Of a DNA stretch of 64,000 nt, positions 38,766 through 52,335 are shown piece after piece; the stretch's first letter is position 1, and every line of letters starts with the position of its first letter. The notes beneath the pieces are model-generated. The model made no database searches. It was not told the origin of the DNA and saw only the letters and a program-made list of their open reading frames with translations. Origin of the DNA: Tetrahymena elliotti 4EA (Eukaryota > Ciliophora > Oligohymenophorea > Hymenostomatida > Tetrahymenidae); contig JH720340.1 of NCBI GenBank assembly GCA_000231825.2, forward strand, positions 517,354-581,353, read 5' to 3'. The translations under genes and the position numbers were made by a program.

Positions 38766-41121
38766 ATGGCTGAAATTTTTGAATAAGAAAAGAAGAAGAT
38801 TAATTTCAACCCAAAAGAGCTTCAACGCTTTTTCTACTTTAACTCTGAATAGATGGTCAAAGATATTTCTTAAGGTTTTTAAGATTTTTCAGCTAATCCC
38901 AAATTAACCATTTAGCCCAACTTCCATTCATTGAGTCGTATTGACTAGATTAAAATCTCAGGTGAAACTTTGAAAGAAATAAATACATACAAAGATTAAA
39001 AGTATAACTACAACACTTAGTTAAGCAAATTGATTGGCGAATTTTAATTTCCCTTTGTGATTCCATCTGGTGTCCATCAAATGATGTTTATTCCTACTAT
39101 TAAGTATTTAGGAACAGAAGAACAATGTAATTAGTCTTTGTCTAAATAATTATATCTAATCAATATGTATTTAGTAACATTCTAATTTTATTAATAGAAA
39201 AAAAATGGCTTCCTCGTGTTTATTCATATGAAATCATTGGTTGTTATTGCTAGACTGAATTAGGTCATGGTTCTGATGTTTAAAGCTTAGAAACAACAGC
39301 TGAATATGACGTCAGCACTTAAGAATTTGTTATTAATTCTCCAAGCTTGACTTCAACCAAGTGGTGGGTTGGTGAATTAGGTGTTTGGGCTAATCACGCT
39401 TTAGTTTTTGCATAACTTCACATCAAAGGTAAATAAAATTTCTCATATTTTTATTTTATATAAGCTATTGAACATTAGTAAATTAAGCTAAACTTAACTT
39501 ATTCAAAAAGGTAAAAAGCATGGAGTTCACCCTATTTTGGTTTAGATTAGAGATTTAAAAACTCACTAACCTCTCCCTGGTATTATAGTTGGTGATATTG
39601 GTCCTAAAGTTGGCTATAATGTCAAAGATAATGGATTTATTAGATTCAACAATGTCGTAAGCTATTATTTTAATATTTTTAAAACAGGCAAATTAAAAAT
39701 TAATTTAAATAATTAAAGAGAGTCCCAAGAGAAAATATGCTCATGAAATACTCTAAAGTTTCCAAAGATGGATTATTTACTCAAAGAGGAAATCCCAAAA
39801 TTGCCTATGCTGGTATGTTAGAAACTCGTTTAGGAATTAGTTGTCTTTTCCATCGTTCTTTAGGAAGAGTAATTTTTTGATAATTTTATTTTCGATTTAA
39901 CTAGTGAGTTATTCCTTAGCATCAAACTTATTTAAAATAAATATTTAAAGGCCTTAGCTATTGGTGTAAGATACAGTTTATTCAGAAAATAATTCAAGAC
40001 CAGTGATGGCGTTGAAAGATAAGTTCTTGATTATCAAACATAATAAGAAAAATTATTTATTCCCCTTGCTGACTCTTATGCTTTCTGTGCTTCTTCTAGT
40101 CAAATTATGAACCGTTTTGGAGAATTCTAAAAAGAAATAGAATCTGGAGATTTTACTAATTTAAATGAAATGCATATCATCTGCTCTGGAGCCAAAGCCT
40201 ACCATACCGAATATCCTTTAATTCATATGGAAAACATTAGACTCTCTTGTGGTGGACACGGTTTCTCTCATTACTCTGGTCTTCCCAGTATTGTTGAAGG
40301 TTTTAAACCTTTAGTTACCTTAGAAGGTGAAAACACTATCATGTACTTATAGGTAATTTTTTATCAGTAAAATAAACAGATTTTATAATTTAAATTTAAT
40401 TAAATAGGTTGCTAGATTTTTAATTAAAGGATTAACTTCTACTCTTAAAGGTGCAGAAAGAGTTCCTTCTTCCATATAATACCTTAAAGCTGGTTTAGAT
40501 TTAGTAGAAACTTAATTAGAAGCCAATACAATCTCTTAGATTTTGGATTTAGATATCCTTAAAAAAATTTTAGTAGTTAATGCAACTTACCAAATTAAAA
40601 ATGTTGGTTTGAAGATGCAAAAGCTCTCACTTGAAGGTAAGACTAACCAATAAATATGGGATACTTTGATTGGAATATAGCTTGTAGATGCTGCCAAAGC
40701 TCATATGCTTTATTATACTTTCATTAACTTCTACCAATAAATTGCTACTAATGACTATCTTAGTGAAAACTCTAAGGCCATTCTTAAATAATTGTGCCGT
40801 CTCTTTGCAATTGCTAAGATTAATGAAAAACCCCACGGATTAATTGAATCTGGATTTATTAATCCTTCATAAATTTCTTTACTCAAGCAAGCCTAACACT
40901 CATTATATCCTTCTATTAGAGAGCAAGCTTTAGGTTTAGTTGATGCCTTTGGCTTCAAGGATGAGTAATTAAGAAGTGCTCTTTCCATTTCAAACAGCAA
41001 AGTCTATGAAACTCTCTTAGACTGGGCCAAAAACCAAAACCCTTTAAATGAAAGCTACTTTGCTCCTGGATATGAAAATATCTAAAAAATGGGCTCTTTA
41101 ACCCCTAAGCCTCTTCTTTGA
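38766..41121 (+). CDS. Acyl-CoA oxidase (peroxisomal beta-oxidation)
   Basis: Six exons (38766-39126, 39198-39428, 39511-39656, 39719-39868, 39951-40352, 40408-41121) total 2004 nt, giving 667 residues, the usual size of acyl-CoA oxidases. The enzyme oxidises acyl-CoA to trans-2-enoyl-CoA with FAD and passes electrons to O2, making H2O2. Family motifs: [19 protein letters not shown] (FAD/substrate region, ~135-155), [39 protein letters not shown], and [15 protein letters not shown] near ~395. [16 protein letters not shown] contains Glu421, at the position of the catalytic base in the family. The start ATG follows an A-rich leader (taaaaATGGCT). The C-terminus ends TPKPLL, which is not a canonical SKL-type PTS1, so import may use another signal or a partner. 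Otherwise complete, with no missing core motif seen. Confidence 0.96.
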
Positions 41122-41603
41122 GAAAAATAAAAAATAATTAAAATAAATCAATAACATTTTAAATTTTCATGAAATTAAATATGTATTTCTTTCATACTTT
41201 ATTTATTTTTTACCTTAAACTTTTATTTTATCTTTTTATGTTTTAAGTTTTGGACAAGATCTTTTTATTAATAAAATTTTGCTAAACTTCAATTATATTT
41301 TATATAATACACAATGAAAAAAGATTAGCAAACTAGAACAAGATTTTTAACAAAAGTTTAAATTTTTTTAAAAAATTTCAAATCATAAAATTTTTTAAGT
41401 ACAAGAGAGTTTTTTCAATCAAATCATGAATTACAATAATTGGAAAACAGAAGGTTAAACATTTTTAATTGTAATTTAACTTAAAAATAATTAAGAAATA
41501 TATTTTGCTTATTCTCTTTGTAAATAGTTTTTTAAATTGAAAAAGCTTGAGAAAAGCTCTTTTTATTTACTTAAACAATAATGATATCTAATTTATAATA
41601 ATT
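41122..41603. other. AT-rich spacer between convergent genes
   Basis: About 480 bases downstream of both the acyl-CoA oxidase stop and the minus-strand membrane-protein stop. Nothing beyond A/T-rich sequence was seen. Confidence 0.6.
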
Positions 41604-44600
41604 TCAGTTTATCTAAGGTTGTTTTCGATTTAATGTCCTATTAATTCCTTCTAGTGTGTATTCCTTAGAACCTTTTTCTATTTCATTAATTTAATCTCTA
41701 AATACATTAGATTTCTAAGAAATTTCTGAGTCATCCAATAATGAATTCTCTTTAATACTGTCAGATTAAAGATTGAAATCAATAATTCTAGTTTAACTTG
41801 TTTAACTTGCTTGCTATTTTTTTTCTACATTTTAATGATTTAACTCTTGAATTTAGTCTTAATTTTGAATTTCTAAAGGCATTTTATTTCCTTTCAAGAC
41901 ATTTTTACTCGAAAAAGTATGTGATAAAAGAAAGTTATTCTTTTTATTATTATTCATAAAATTACTTGAGCCTAAACTTATTTGAATTTATGATTAATCC
42001 TTAGATTAGATCTAATCTTCTGTTTGATAAACATTAAATAGATTAGAATTTTATCTTTTATCTTTTTTTAGAGGAGAGTTTAAAATTGACTTTTATCTCA
42101 TTAAGGTAATTTTCTTTTTGTATTCCTTTATAAGATCTAAGTTTGTCATTGAAAAATTATCTGTTTACTAGAGTTTTTAGTTTGTAAAAAATGAAGGGTG
42201 ATTATATGAAAAAATATCTTATTAATCATTTGAGGAGAATTCATGAGTTTATTATGGGTTTATTGAAAAAGATTGTTGTCCCTCATGTACTAATGTACTT
42301 CTGTTTTTATTTATAGGTGAAGCCTTTTGAATAGTTAAACCTAGTTTGGTAATAAAAGAAATTTATTTAGCAACTCATATTGTTTTTATTTTAAATAAGA
42401 AATAAAAATTAATTTTTTATTTTGTATAAACCATGAAAAAAGAAATAAATTTTTGTTTAGGAAAGTAAGAATTACTTTGGACATTTTAATTACTCAATAG
42501 TTTATTTTGAAGTTAAATAAAACTTAGATTTTTATGAAGTAAATTTTATTTAACTTTTCTCCAATTTTTTTGAACTCTTTAAGTATTTATCTTTGTTTGA
42601 TAATAACTTTTAAATTCTTATGGTATAATAATAGTAATTTTTTTGAAGATTAAGTAAAAAGACTTTCCAAGATATGTTTTTGTTAATGAGATTTCTATTA
42701 TTATCAGAAATACTATTTTAGAGCAAAAAAAAGTGTGGGTTAATTAGCTTAGCAAGATCAGGAAATATTGTTCTGAAATATTTGCTTTGAAAATTCCAGA
42801 ATTAGAAAATTCATTGACTTGGCTTGTCGAATTAGATAAATTTAATATAAGTACCTCTAAAAAGAGTTATATTAAAATAATTAAACTACTCTCAATGCTT
42901 AGGCTTTAGAGTTTCTTTACCTTAAATGGGATGCATTTCATTAGTAAGAATAAATACATCAGATTGAAAAGAGTATAAATCAAAACTTTCAAATAGAAGT
43001 TTCCTTCTATTATATTTAATGTCAAACTAACACCTACACTAAATGCAAATTAGACTATGGCCCAGTAATAATATTTATCTTTAAATTCCACATATATTAT
43101 CCCTAAATAATTTTGATTGCATATCAGATTCAATTTGTGTCTAATTTGATAAAGTCTATATCCAACAAATACCATAAAGAGTATCACTATTAGGCACATA
43201 GGAAAAATCAAAAATAGAGCATATTGAATAAATTTAGGAGTATAGCATTCAAATTGAGTATCAAAAGATACTCTCTTAGTATTTCCTATCAGTTAACACT
43301 AGAGAGGCATTAAAATTATTTCAAAAAAACTTGAATGATACATTATAACAACTATCAGTAAGATATTGAAATAGAAGTGCTTTTTTCTCTCAGCCTGCTT
43401 TAAATATATCAAGATTTCATAGACAAAATAAATCATTGCCATAGGTAGTATAGGGTAAATAAATGCTCTGATAATCTTCTAAAAGATTATTGGTATATAT
43501 ATTGTTTTATTTGGGTAATCATAAAAGTAGAAGGTAGGTATTTAAGCAGAGTTTGTCAGCATTGAATTGAGCTCATCAAAATCAGATATGCTAACAAGAC
43601 TTATTTGATTGATACGGAAGTGCATTAAATAATAGATAAAACATTATTTAATATAAAATATGCTCTGATAATCAATCACGGATTTATTCAGCATCATGAT
43701 ACCAGCCTCTTTTAAAATTAATTTCATTCTCTAGCATCTGATACTTCTCAAAGAAAAATAAGTAAAAAGACCTATCAGGAGAGAAAAAGCTAGACTATAG
43801 AATACTCCTTTTATCGTAATAACCTTAATATTTTTTAAAACAAATTTTAATCAATGAGTCATCATAAATAATAATAATAATTACGAAATGTTCATCTTAA
43901 GAAGCACACTCAGTTTTGGATATTTTATAGTATTTTTTTTGCCATACAGTTCCTAATTCATCACAGCTCATGCATAGAGGACCTTTAATTAATAATTAAA
44001 TTTGTATTTAATACGATTATTATAGAAATTACCAACATATCCAGGTAGACAGTAATTAACTTTATTTTTTTGTTAAGGTATTGGTAAATTTTAATTATTA
44101 ACACAATGTCCTGGAGATTTTTCACAATAATAGATATCATCTGAGTAATAGCTGTCCCTCCAGTACCCATTCTTCAAAAGTATATAATCTTTTTCACAAT
44201 ACTCTGCTGTCTAAGGACAGAGCAAGCATGCATGTATTTTGATCTCTGTTGCTTAATGTTTCTGAAGACAATACATTCCTGTTTATTAAAAAAAATAATT
44301 AAAAAATATATTAATATTTTCATATAAAAATTTTTTTTGTTCATTCTTCAATTTATCAATTTGAATACAAAAATTATTTTTTTTAGAAAACAAAACATTC
44401 AAATTTTAAGTTTTTTTAAATGAGAAATTATAAAGAAAATTGCTTTTATTACCTTGTTAGCACTGCATACATTCTAAATATTAGCTATTTTAGGTAGGCT
44501 AAAAGGGGACTTCTCCTATTTAGCAGTCTCTAAAATTTAAAATGATTGATTATTTAATTTACCCTATTCTAAATTATTTTAATTTTAGATCAAGCAAGGT

Positions 44601-47600
44601 AATCTAAGATGTTTATACATCAAACATAGATTTTTTAAGAGGATATCCTGAAAAAGAGACATTAAATTAGAAACCTTAAACAGTTGTATTGTATTGATCT
44701 AAATCTTTAATGGATTTTCCATTTATAAGCAAAGGAGTATATTCTGGATATAAATCTTTTTGTTATTAAATTTAGTTATTTTAATCCACTAACTGTATTG
44801 TAAAGGATATCTCTTAAAATCTTGTTAATATTTACAAATTTTATTTAGAAATTTTAAAACGGTTTCCTTCTTCATCAAGTAAAAATATGGTTAAATTCTT
44901 TTTGAGATAAGAACCACTTTGAAAATTTGAAAATTCTTCATCATCATATTCTATAGAAATATCATAAATAACAGACCCAATATTAGTCCCATATATGAAA
45001 GCAGTGTTATTGGAAATATGACTTAATGGGACTATAGATCTTTAATTTTATTTCTCATGCTCAACTAGCTATTTACCTCCAATAAACACATCTTAGTCAT
45101 AAATAAAATCTGGGACTTTGTTTGTATATCTTATTCCCCCACCTATTAGTGAAATATTATCAGTAATAGTAGTATTAACTAACCTTAAATCAGATGTGTG
45201 AAGATATATAGCTCCTCCTTCTCCATATTTTACCAAATTTTATGTTAGCTTAGAATTAATTATCAAGTTAATTTCTTCAATTTACTAATTATAAAACATG
45301 TAAATATATAGACAGCCTCCACTGGAGATATTATTTACATTTTGTTTGCAAATTAAATCCTTAATAACAAAATGAGAAGAGAAAATGTAAGCCATTGAAC
45401 CTAGTACTTGATTTGACTCTAATTAACAATTAATCATATTAAAATCCTTCGAATCAGATATAAACATAAGATATTACTAATAAATTGATAAAATTTAACC
45501 CAAATTGTTTATGTTTTTGATATTTTTGATATTTGCTTAGTCAATTTGTGTGATGTTGAAAAATGATTTATTTAATTAGAAATTCAAATTTTCTAAATTA
45601 ATTTGACTAATTTAAGTGATTTGAATTATTCCTTTTACTATTTTGTTGTCTATAAAGTCTCCATTAGATAGATTTAAAATTAAGTTTTCATAAATACTGT
45701 CATTTCCTAAAATACTGAATATGTTTATCATTTACAAAAATTAAATCTAAGAATTCTAAGTAAACAAAACTTTGTTGATCGTTACTTTTTTTGTAGCATT
45801 AAACTAGAGAGCTATAGGAGATAAATAACTTGATGAATAAATTTGATTAGTATTATTACCATTTACAATTGTGTTATTCTAAATTAATACATTTTAAATT
45901 GAGGTTTATTCAACATTTATAAATTAAATTATACTATTTAAATCATAAATTGAGTTATTAGCAAAAGTGAATCCGTTAATAGTAACATTTTAACATTTAA
46001 TGAATATTATCAATGGATTTTTACTTTTTATTTTTTGGTAATTCTAAATTGTAATATTATTAAATTATACATTTTATATGTTATACATGCCAATCATAAA
46101 TTGATTATTACCTGTCAGCTCTTTACCATCATATTCAGCTAACTAACCATCTATCAAAATATTATATTTGAAAAGCCCATCAAATGTAAGTTAATCATAA
46201 ATTACAGTTTGAACATTTGATATAAGGAGAGATACCTAATCTAATTCCCAGGAAAGCACATCATTTATAATTACCTCATTTAGCCAATTATTTTAAGAAT
46301 TAATTATAACTCCAGACTTACGTAAAAATATGAAAAAGCAGTGTTATAACATGAGTTTAGCCATTACAGGGGTAGTAAAAGAGTATGATTAAGTGACATA
46401 AAGATTCAACCGTTCTGACGGAGTAAAATAATAGTTTTCTTATTAAGAAGAATGAATATTTTTTATTAGAATAGTAGTGTAGATGTTCTTTTCTTCTATG
46501 ATGAATGAAAAAGTATCTAATGTTTCGAATTCATAAACTACTTTTTAAAAAATCCACATTTATTCAATGTTTAAAGATTATAATTATGATATTTATGATA
46601 CTATGTACTTACTATCAGAGACTTAATTAGATTATTAAATAGCAAAATTACAAGCATTTAAGATATAACCATCTTAGTAATGAAAATTTTCTTCTATCTA
46701 GTTTTCTAATAAAATATTGAGAGTTCCTTGATAAAAATTTTCTAATGAGCTTGCCATAAGCAATATTTAAAAACTAGATGCATCATATTAACTTGGGATC
46801 TACTAAATTGAGTTTACTTATGCAAAGGTACCTTTTATTTAGTAATGAACAATAACTGGAAGCTACTTGATAGTTTTATTTAAATCTTCATAATAATTAA
46901 AAGCAAATTCAAGCGTTTTTTATTAAATAAAATTTGTATCAATAGAAAAAATTTATAATATATTGTGTTGTTCCACTAAAAATAAAGTTTCTTAAAGAAC
47001 AAAAAATTCATTTATTTATTAGAATGAAGCCTAGAAAAAGTTCATCATTGTAAAATCACTTATCTTTAACAATAAAAACTGAACTTTATTAAACACAATA
47101 AAAGCGTCTCGACCATAGCTTATCTTATAATCTCTCTAACTTGGAGGAATAATTTTCTAAAGGCATTAAAAATAGATAGACTAAAATATTTCTATTTTTC
47201 CTAATTGCAAAACCTTAATAAAGTATATTTCTGGTAGGACAAGAATTTATAAAATAGATTTAAATGAAGCTATCCTTTAATCTTTGTATTTTAAAAATTA
47301 TTTCTAAGGATCACCTGCTACTGGAATACTTTGGCTTTAAAAAATACTTAAATCTACAGCAAAAATAGTCCCATCACTTTAGTAGATACAAGTAATTCCT
47401 AAGGGATAATTAGTGGCTGAAGGATAAGTAAATTAAGAATGTCTGCTTAGTTTCATAAATATGAATTATGAAGCATCTTATCTCTATTTAAATTATTCAT
47501 AATTATAGCTTATTTTAACATATGAAATATTTGATTGGCTATCTTATTGAAGTATTTATTATGATAAATTATTTTTCAAATCAAATACAATCAGTTTTTG

Positions 47601-50600
47601 TTTTTCTAGAATTACCATCCAAAAGTATCCATCACTATCTTGGTTAGTTTTTGATTCATAAAATAAAACATCTAAAAAATCTTGCTAATTTTTGTATAAA
47701 ATGGATGATGAATTTTTATAGATATCTAATCTTATTAGCTCATATTAATCATTTAAGTATATGATAGATTATTCATAAATAGGATAGTAAACCATTTTGC
47801 AGCAATTTTGTAATTATATTTCAATCTTTTATTCATATAATTTATCTTTCAAATTCCCATTAAAATTGATTGGATCAACTTTTATATTAGCATATATAAG
47901 TAATGTAGACCCAACCAAAAAATATAGATTATTTCCAGCAGTATGCATATTCATTTATCTTCCACTTTTAACGAAGTCTTCAATATTATCTTATAATTCA
48001 TAAATAGGCCTAAAACTGCAAATTTTTGAATTAAGATAATTGAAGTAAAAGAACTAACTTTAATTAAGAAGACTTTCTTAGTTTATTTGAGTCAAAGCAG
48101 CTGTTGGTAATTTATGAAAGTATGGAAATAAGGTATCATTTTATTGCAAATATCTACTTACTAAAATTTAGTCTAAATCAATAACTTATATAACTTTATT
48201 TTATAAACAAAAATAACCTTTCCCACTATTTGGAAATAACTAAAATTATGAAATTGGTTAATAAACCTTGATAACTTAAATTGTATTGAGGGTTTCCAAA
48301 TCTAGTATATTCACAGAATAATCATCAAATTAGACTTAAATAAAACTTAGTTTAAACTCTACATCAATGGTTTTGATATCTTCGTTAAAACTCTTTTAGC
48401 TGACTAATTACTTAGTTATTAGATCTATTACTTTTATGCCTAATGAAAATTTAATAGGTTTAATACATTTTTTACTTTTAAATAATAAAGTACCTTAGTA
48501 GCTAGATATTATATATGGATTTCTTCTATCAAAAGATAGTGATAGATCACCTTAACTTATCCCTTTAATTTCTTTTACTAAATTAAACTATGGAAGCTAA
48601 TAGAACACTATATCTCCTTTTCCTAATAATAGAATAATCTAGTTTAATTCTTTGATTTGATGTATGAATACATAGTAAATAGGTGTCACAAGTGAATATA
48701 AATCCAAAAATTAATAAGAGAACAAACTTACTGAATAATTTATTTGATAAACTCTATGTTTTTTTAAATTATAAATAAATGAATTAAATAGTAAGTTAAT
48801 TGTTAAAAAAATAAAACTAATTAATTTTTAATTTTAAATTTTTTAATAATAAATTTACAAAAAATAGTCTGTAGTTGCTTAGCTTATTTTAAATTGATCA
48901 AAACTTTTTTAAGCAATTTGTTTCTTATTTGTTATATTTCTGCTAATTAGATCATATTGAAGTAGCTTTAATTTATTATCAGCAACTATAATGAAATTAT
49001 AGTTTTCACTAATAATAAATTCATAATCATTAAAATCAGAAACTTCAATTACCCAATTAGATTTCCAATCCAAGCAATTAATTAGATAAATAGCAGATGG
49101 ATTTTAAAAAGAAAGAGAAAAGATAGTTGAATTTAACAATTTTTAATCCTTTAAGCTCTTATCAGGAAATATAGGACTCACTTCATTAGAGAAAGTAAAA
49201 GTATTTAAACTAATTAAAAAAATTAATTTGATTGATTAATACATTATTTATTTTTGATAAATATTTACTTAAAAATCCTCAAAGAAGTATCTGAACAAAC
49301 TAAAATTGCTTAATTCAATAATTTATTTAATATTATATTCAGCAAATAAGAATCTTTGCATTCTGCATACATGTAAACTTAACTTAAATCATTTTCATCT
49401 AATATTAAAAAATAAGATTTTTCTTAGATTTGAATATTTTCTTTTTCATTTTGAACTCTTAAAATTATCATCTATTCTTAAGCTAACACAAACATTTAAA
49501 TAATATTGCCATTCTCTAAAGTATATTCTTATATTATTTTATTTGGTGGGTATAAATAGAATCTAGGGCTTCTATTACTGCCTATAGATAAAACTAAATT
49601 ATTTTCCAAATCGGTAAATATTTTGTTTATCTAAAACGGTGTTGTATTGTATTCAATTATTGATTATCCTAACTTATCATACATTTAAACTTAGCCATTC
49701 TTTCTTCCAACAATCAAAATTAGATTTTTCTAATTAATTTAAATGAATTTTGTTTTAAAAATAATTTTATTTTCTCACAAATTAATTAAAATAAACTGGT
49801 TTTTTAAAAAATTACATTATCATACTAATAAGAAGTTATAGGACTGGCAGAGTTATTCTCAAAATTTTAAATTTAAATTGGATTAATAGAACTTAATTTG
49901 ATTATTTTTCCTTATCTCATAATAATAATTATTTATTGATTTTCAGTTGATATTATCCATCTAATTTCATCTTCAAGAGCTATTGGATTTTCAATGAGAA
50001 CATTTTTGTCAAACTAATATATAACTATTGTTTTTAATAATGTTTACATAATTATTGAATTAAGACTTGGACAATAACCATAAAACAGGAGCTATGATGG
50101 TAAATTTAAATTGAGAGTCTAAATATCTTTATTTAAAATATCATTTATTTGGATTATTTAAAGAGTATTTTACTCAAGAAATATTTTGTTATCATAAATA
50201 CTAGATGAGCTTATCAAACCAGCTTCATAAGAAAAAATAAAATCCCCTTTTGAGCTAAAGAACTGTATATTTTCTTAATTTACTGATAAAACAATGAAGC
50301 TACTATTAAAGATGTATAAAAAGTTGAATTTTTCAAATTTGATAGATACTTAGTTGACTACTGTAAAATCGGAAGTTCGCATTACTTGAAAATATTCATT
50401 GTTTATCATATAAATTAGACCCTCTTAAATGTTTTATTAAAAATATTTACAAGCTTGTAAACCGAATGAAATCAAAAAGTCAAATGATGGAAAAGAGTAT
50501 AAATAATTATCTAAATTTCCTATTAAAGCTATACTTTGATTGTATACTAAAGAAGGGCTATATATCACATAAAAGCTAAGGATATATTCTTTAAATACTT

Positions 50601-52335
50601 ATGTTCTCTTTACAAAGCTTAAGTCTTTAATTAGCCAAAGAGAAATAATAGTTTATGTTTCAAGAATGGCTAAATAATTGTTAATAACAATAAGCGAGCT
50701 TTAAAGATAAGATTACGATTATGGAAATATATCACTATGGCTCATAATATCAGGCTAAATATTAAAATATTCTAGGCCTTAAAATGTGTATACTTCAAGA
50801 TAATCTCCATAAACATATATTTTGTCATCATTGATTTGTACTTAATAAATATTTTACTCAGAAATCATAAATTTTGTTATTAAATTTTGCATATCATCAG
50901 TGTATAAATTCAATGTATTATTGCTTATAATACAAATATACTTTGACTCTACTTGTTGCATTTGATTTTTTAAAGAAAAGGTATATATATTTTTAGAGAT
51001 TTCATAATCATTGACTATTTGTAATATTTGATATTCTAAGTCAATAGGATGAATTAATAATCTCAATATTTAATTTTGAATATTTTAACATATAAAATTT
51101 AAGTAGACTTCATCTTAAATCATTATCTATTTTATATAATAAATCGAATAGAATTATATTTAATTAAATAAAGTTTTATGTGCTAAAATATTATTTGTTT
51201 TGTCTGTTAATATGATTTCTATTCCTTAGTTAAAACCATAAACAAAAAATTTATTATCAAAAGTAATCAAACGAACTCTAAGAGGTTGAGTTACATTTTA
51301 AAACTTCAATGAAATAAATGGTCCTATTATTAAATTAGATGTATTTTATACTGTACCAAACGAAGGCTTATAAATATTAACAATACCTACCTAGTCAAAC
51401 AGAATAGGAAATATATCAAGAGTAGAAACACTTAATCTATTTTGATTTAATTAGCTAGTATCTAACTGTTAGCTAATATCATTAAATAAGTCATAGAAAA
51501 AATATTGGTTGTCATAGGTTTTTAAAATTAGAATTTGCCAATCAAGACAAGCACTTTAACCAATAATTAATTTATTTTAAGTAGAAATAACTTTCACTAT
51601 AGTTCCAGTGTAATAGTACCATATTACTGCTCGAAGAGAATCATAACTAATTAAAAGCACCTATCCCTTATAGTTAATTAAGAATGCTTCTAATATACCA
51701 TTAATATGAAAATTTAAACTTTTTATTAAGAGTTTTGTTTGTTAATTCCAAATTAAAAGTCCTCCTTTAGAATCGTAGGTAATGAACTATCGATTTTAAT
51801 TAATGAAAACAACTCCTTAAATTGAATTATTTAAAAAGGTCATTAAACTGTAGGATTAAATCTAATAGCAATCAATAATCTTTTAACAATAATTTGAAAT
51901 TTTATTTTCTATTTCATTATTTCTACAAATAAATGTGCATTTATTTGTATTTTAATCTAAAACTTTTCCATCTGAGCATTTGCTTTTACACATTTATAAA
52001 GTTTCATCATAAATAAAATTGTTACTGCACCGTTTACATGTAAATTCATCAACACATTCATCACAGTTATCAATGCATCGTTTGCAAGCAAGAGTATTTT
52101 GATTGCCAAAGTACTAGGCTGGGCAATTTTAAACACATCCTTTATCTAAAAGATAATAATTCTACTTACATCCATAGCATTAATTTCCTGGCCCAAAACA
52201 GTAGAGACAATGATCATCGCAAGATTAACATTAAATATTCTAAATGTTTGGATATTATCCAAACCCACAAATCTAAGAATTAGCATAATACAAGAATGTA
52301 AGTATAAAAAACAAATTTCTAGATGATCTAATCAT
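41604..52335 (-). CDS. Giant Cys-rich / propeller / beta-helix / multi-TM surface protein
   Basis: The start at 52335 gives a signal peptide (SSRNLFFILTFLYYANSQ) and then a furin-like Cys-rich region (CQSCDDHCLYCFGPGNQCYG, CKRCIDNCDECVDEFTCKRC). From about 51900 to 47000 there is a long region of WD/quinoprotein-like beta strands (for example FITYDSKGGLLIWNQQTK). From about 46700 to 44600 Asn/Ile-rich repeats resemble a right-handed beta-helix. A second Cys-rich part (DCQIGEVPFQP...CMQCQQ, then GMYCLQKH, CLLCPQTAEYC, NYCLPGYVG) spans ~44530-43990. About seven or eight hydrophobic TM segments lie at ~43820-42690, followed by a Gln/Asn-rich cytosolic tail ending LNRKQPQIN, TGA at 41604. This plan recurs in large ciliate transmembrane families of unknown function. 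Several introns are inferred (for example around 48780-48850 and 44020); the full splice chain was not resolved, and it could be two genes. Confidence 0.65.

Noticed and set aside
43985..44170. Independent 61-codon minus-strand gene
   Set aside because: It is an alternative-frame reading; the correct frame here gives the Cys-rich exon of the giant membrane protein (CEKSPGHC...YCLPGYVG) followed by an intron.
47797..48003. Plus-strand 68-codon frame
   Set aside because: Antisense to the propeller-like region of the giant minus-strand gene.
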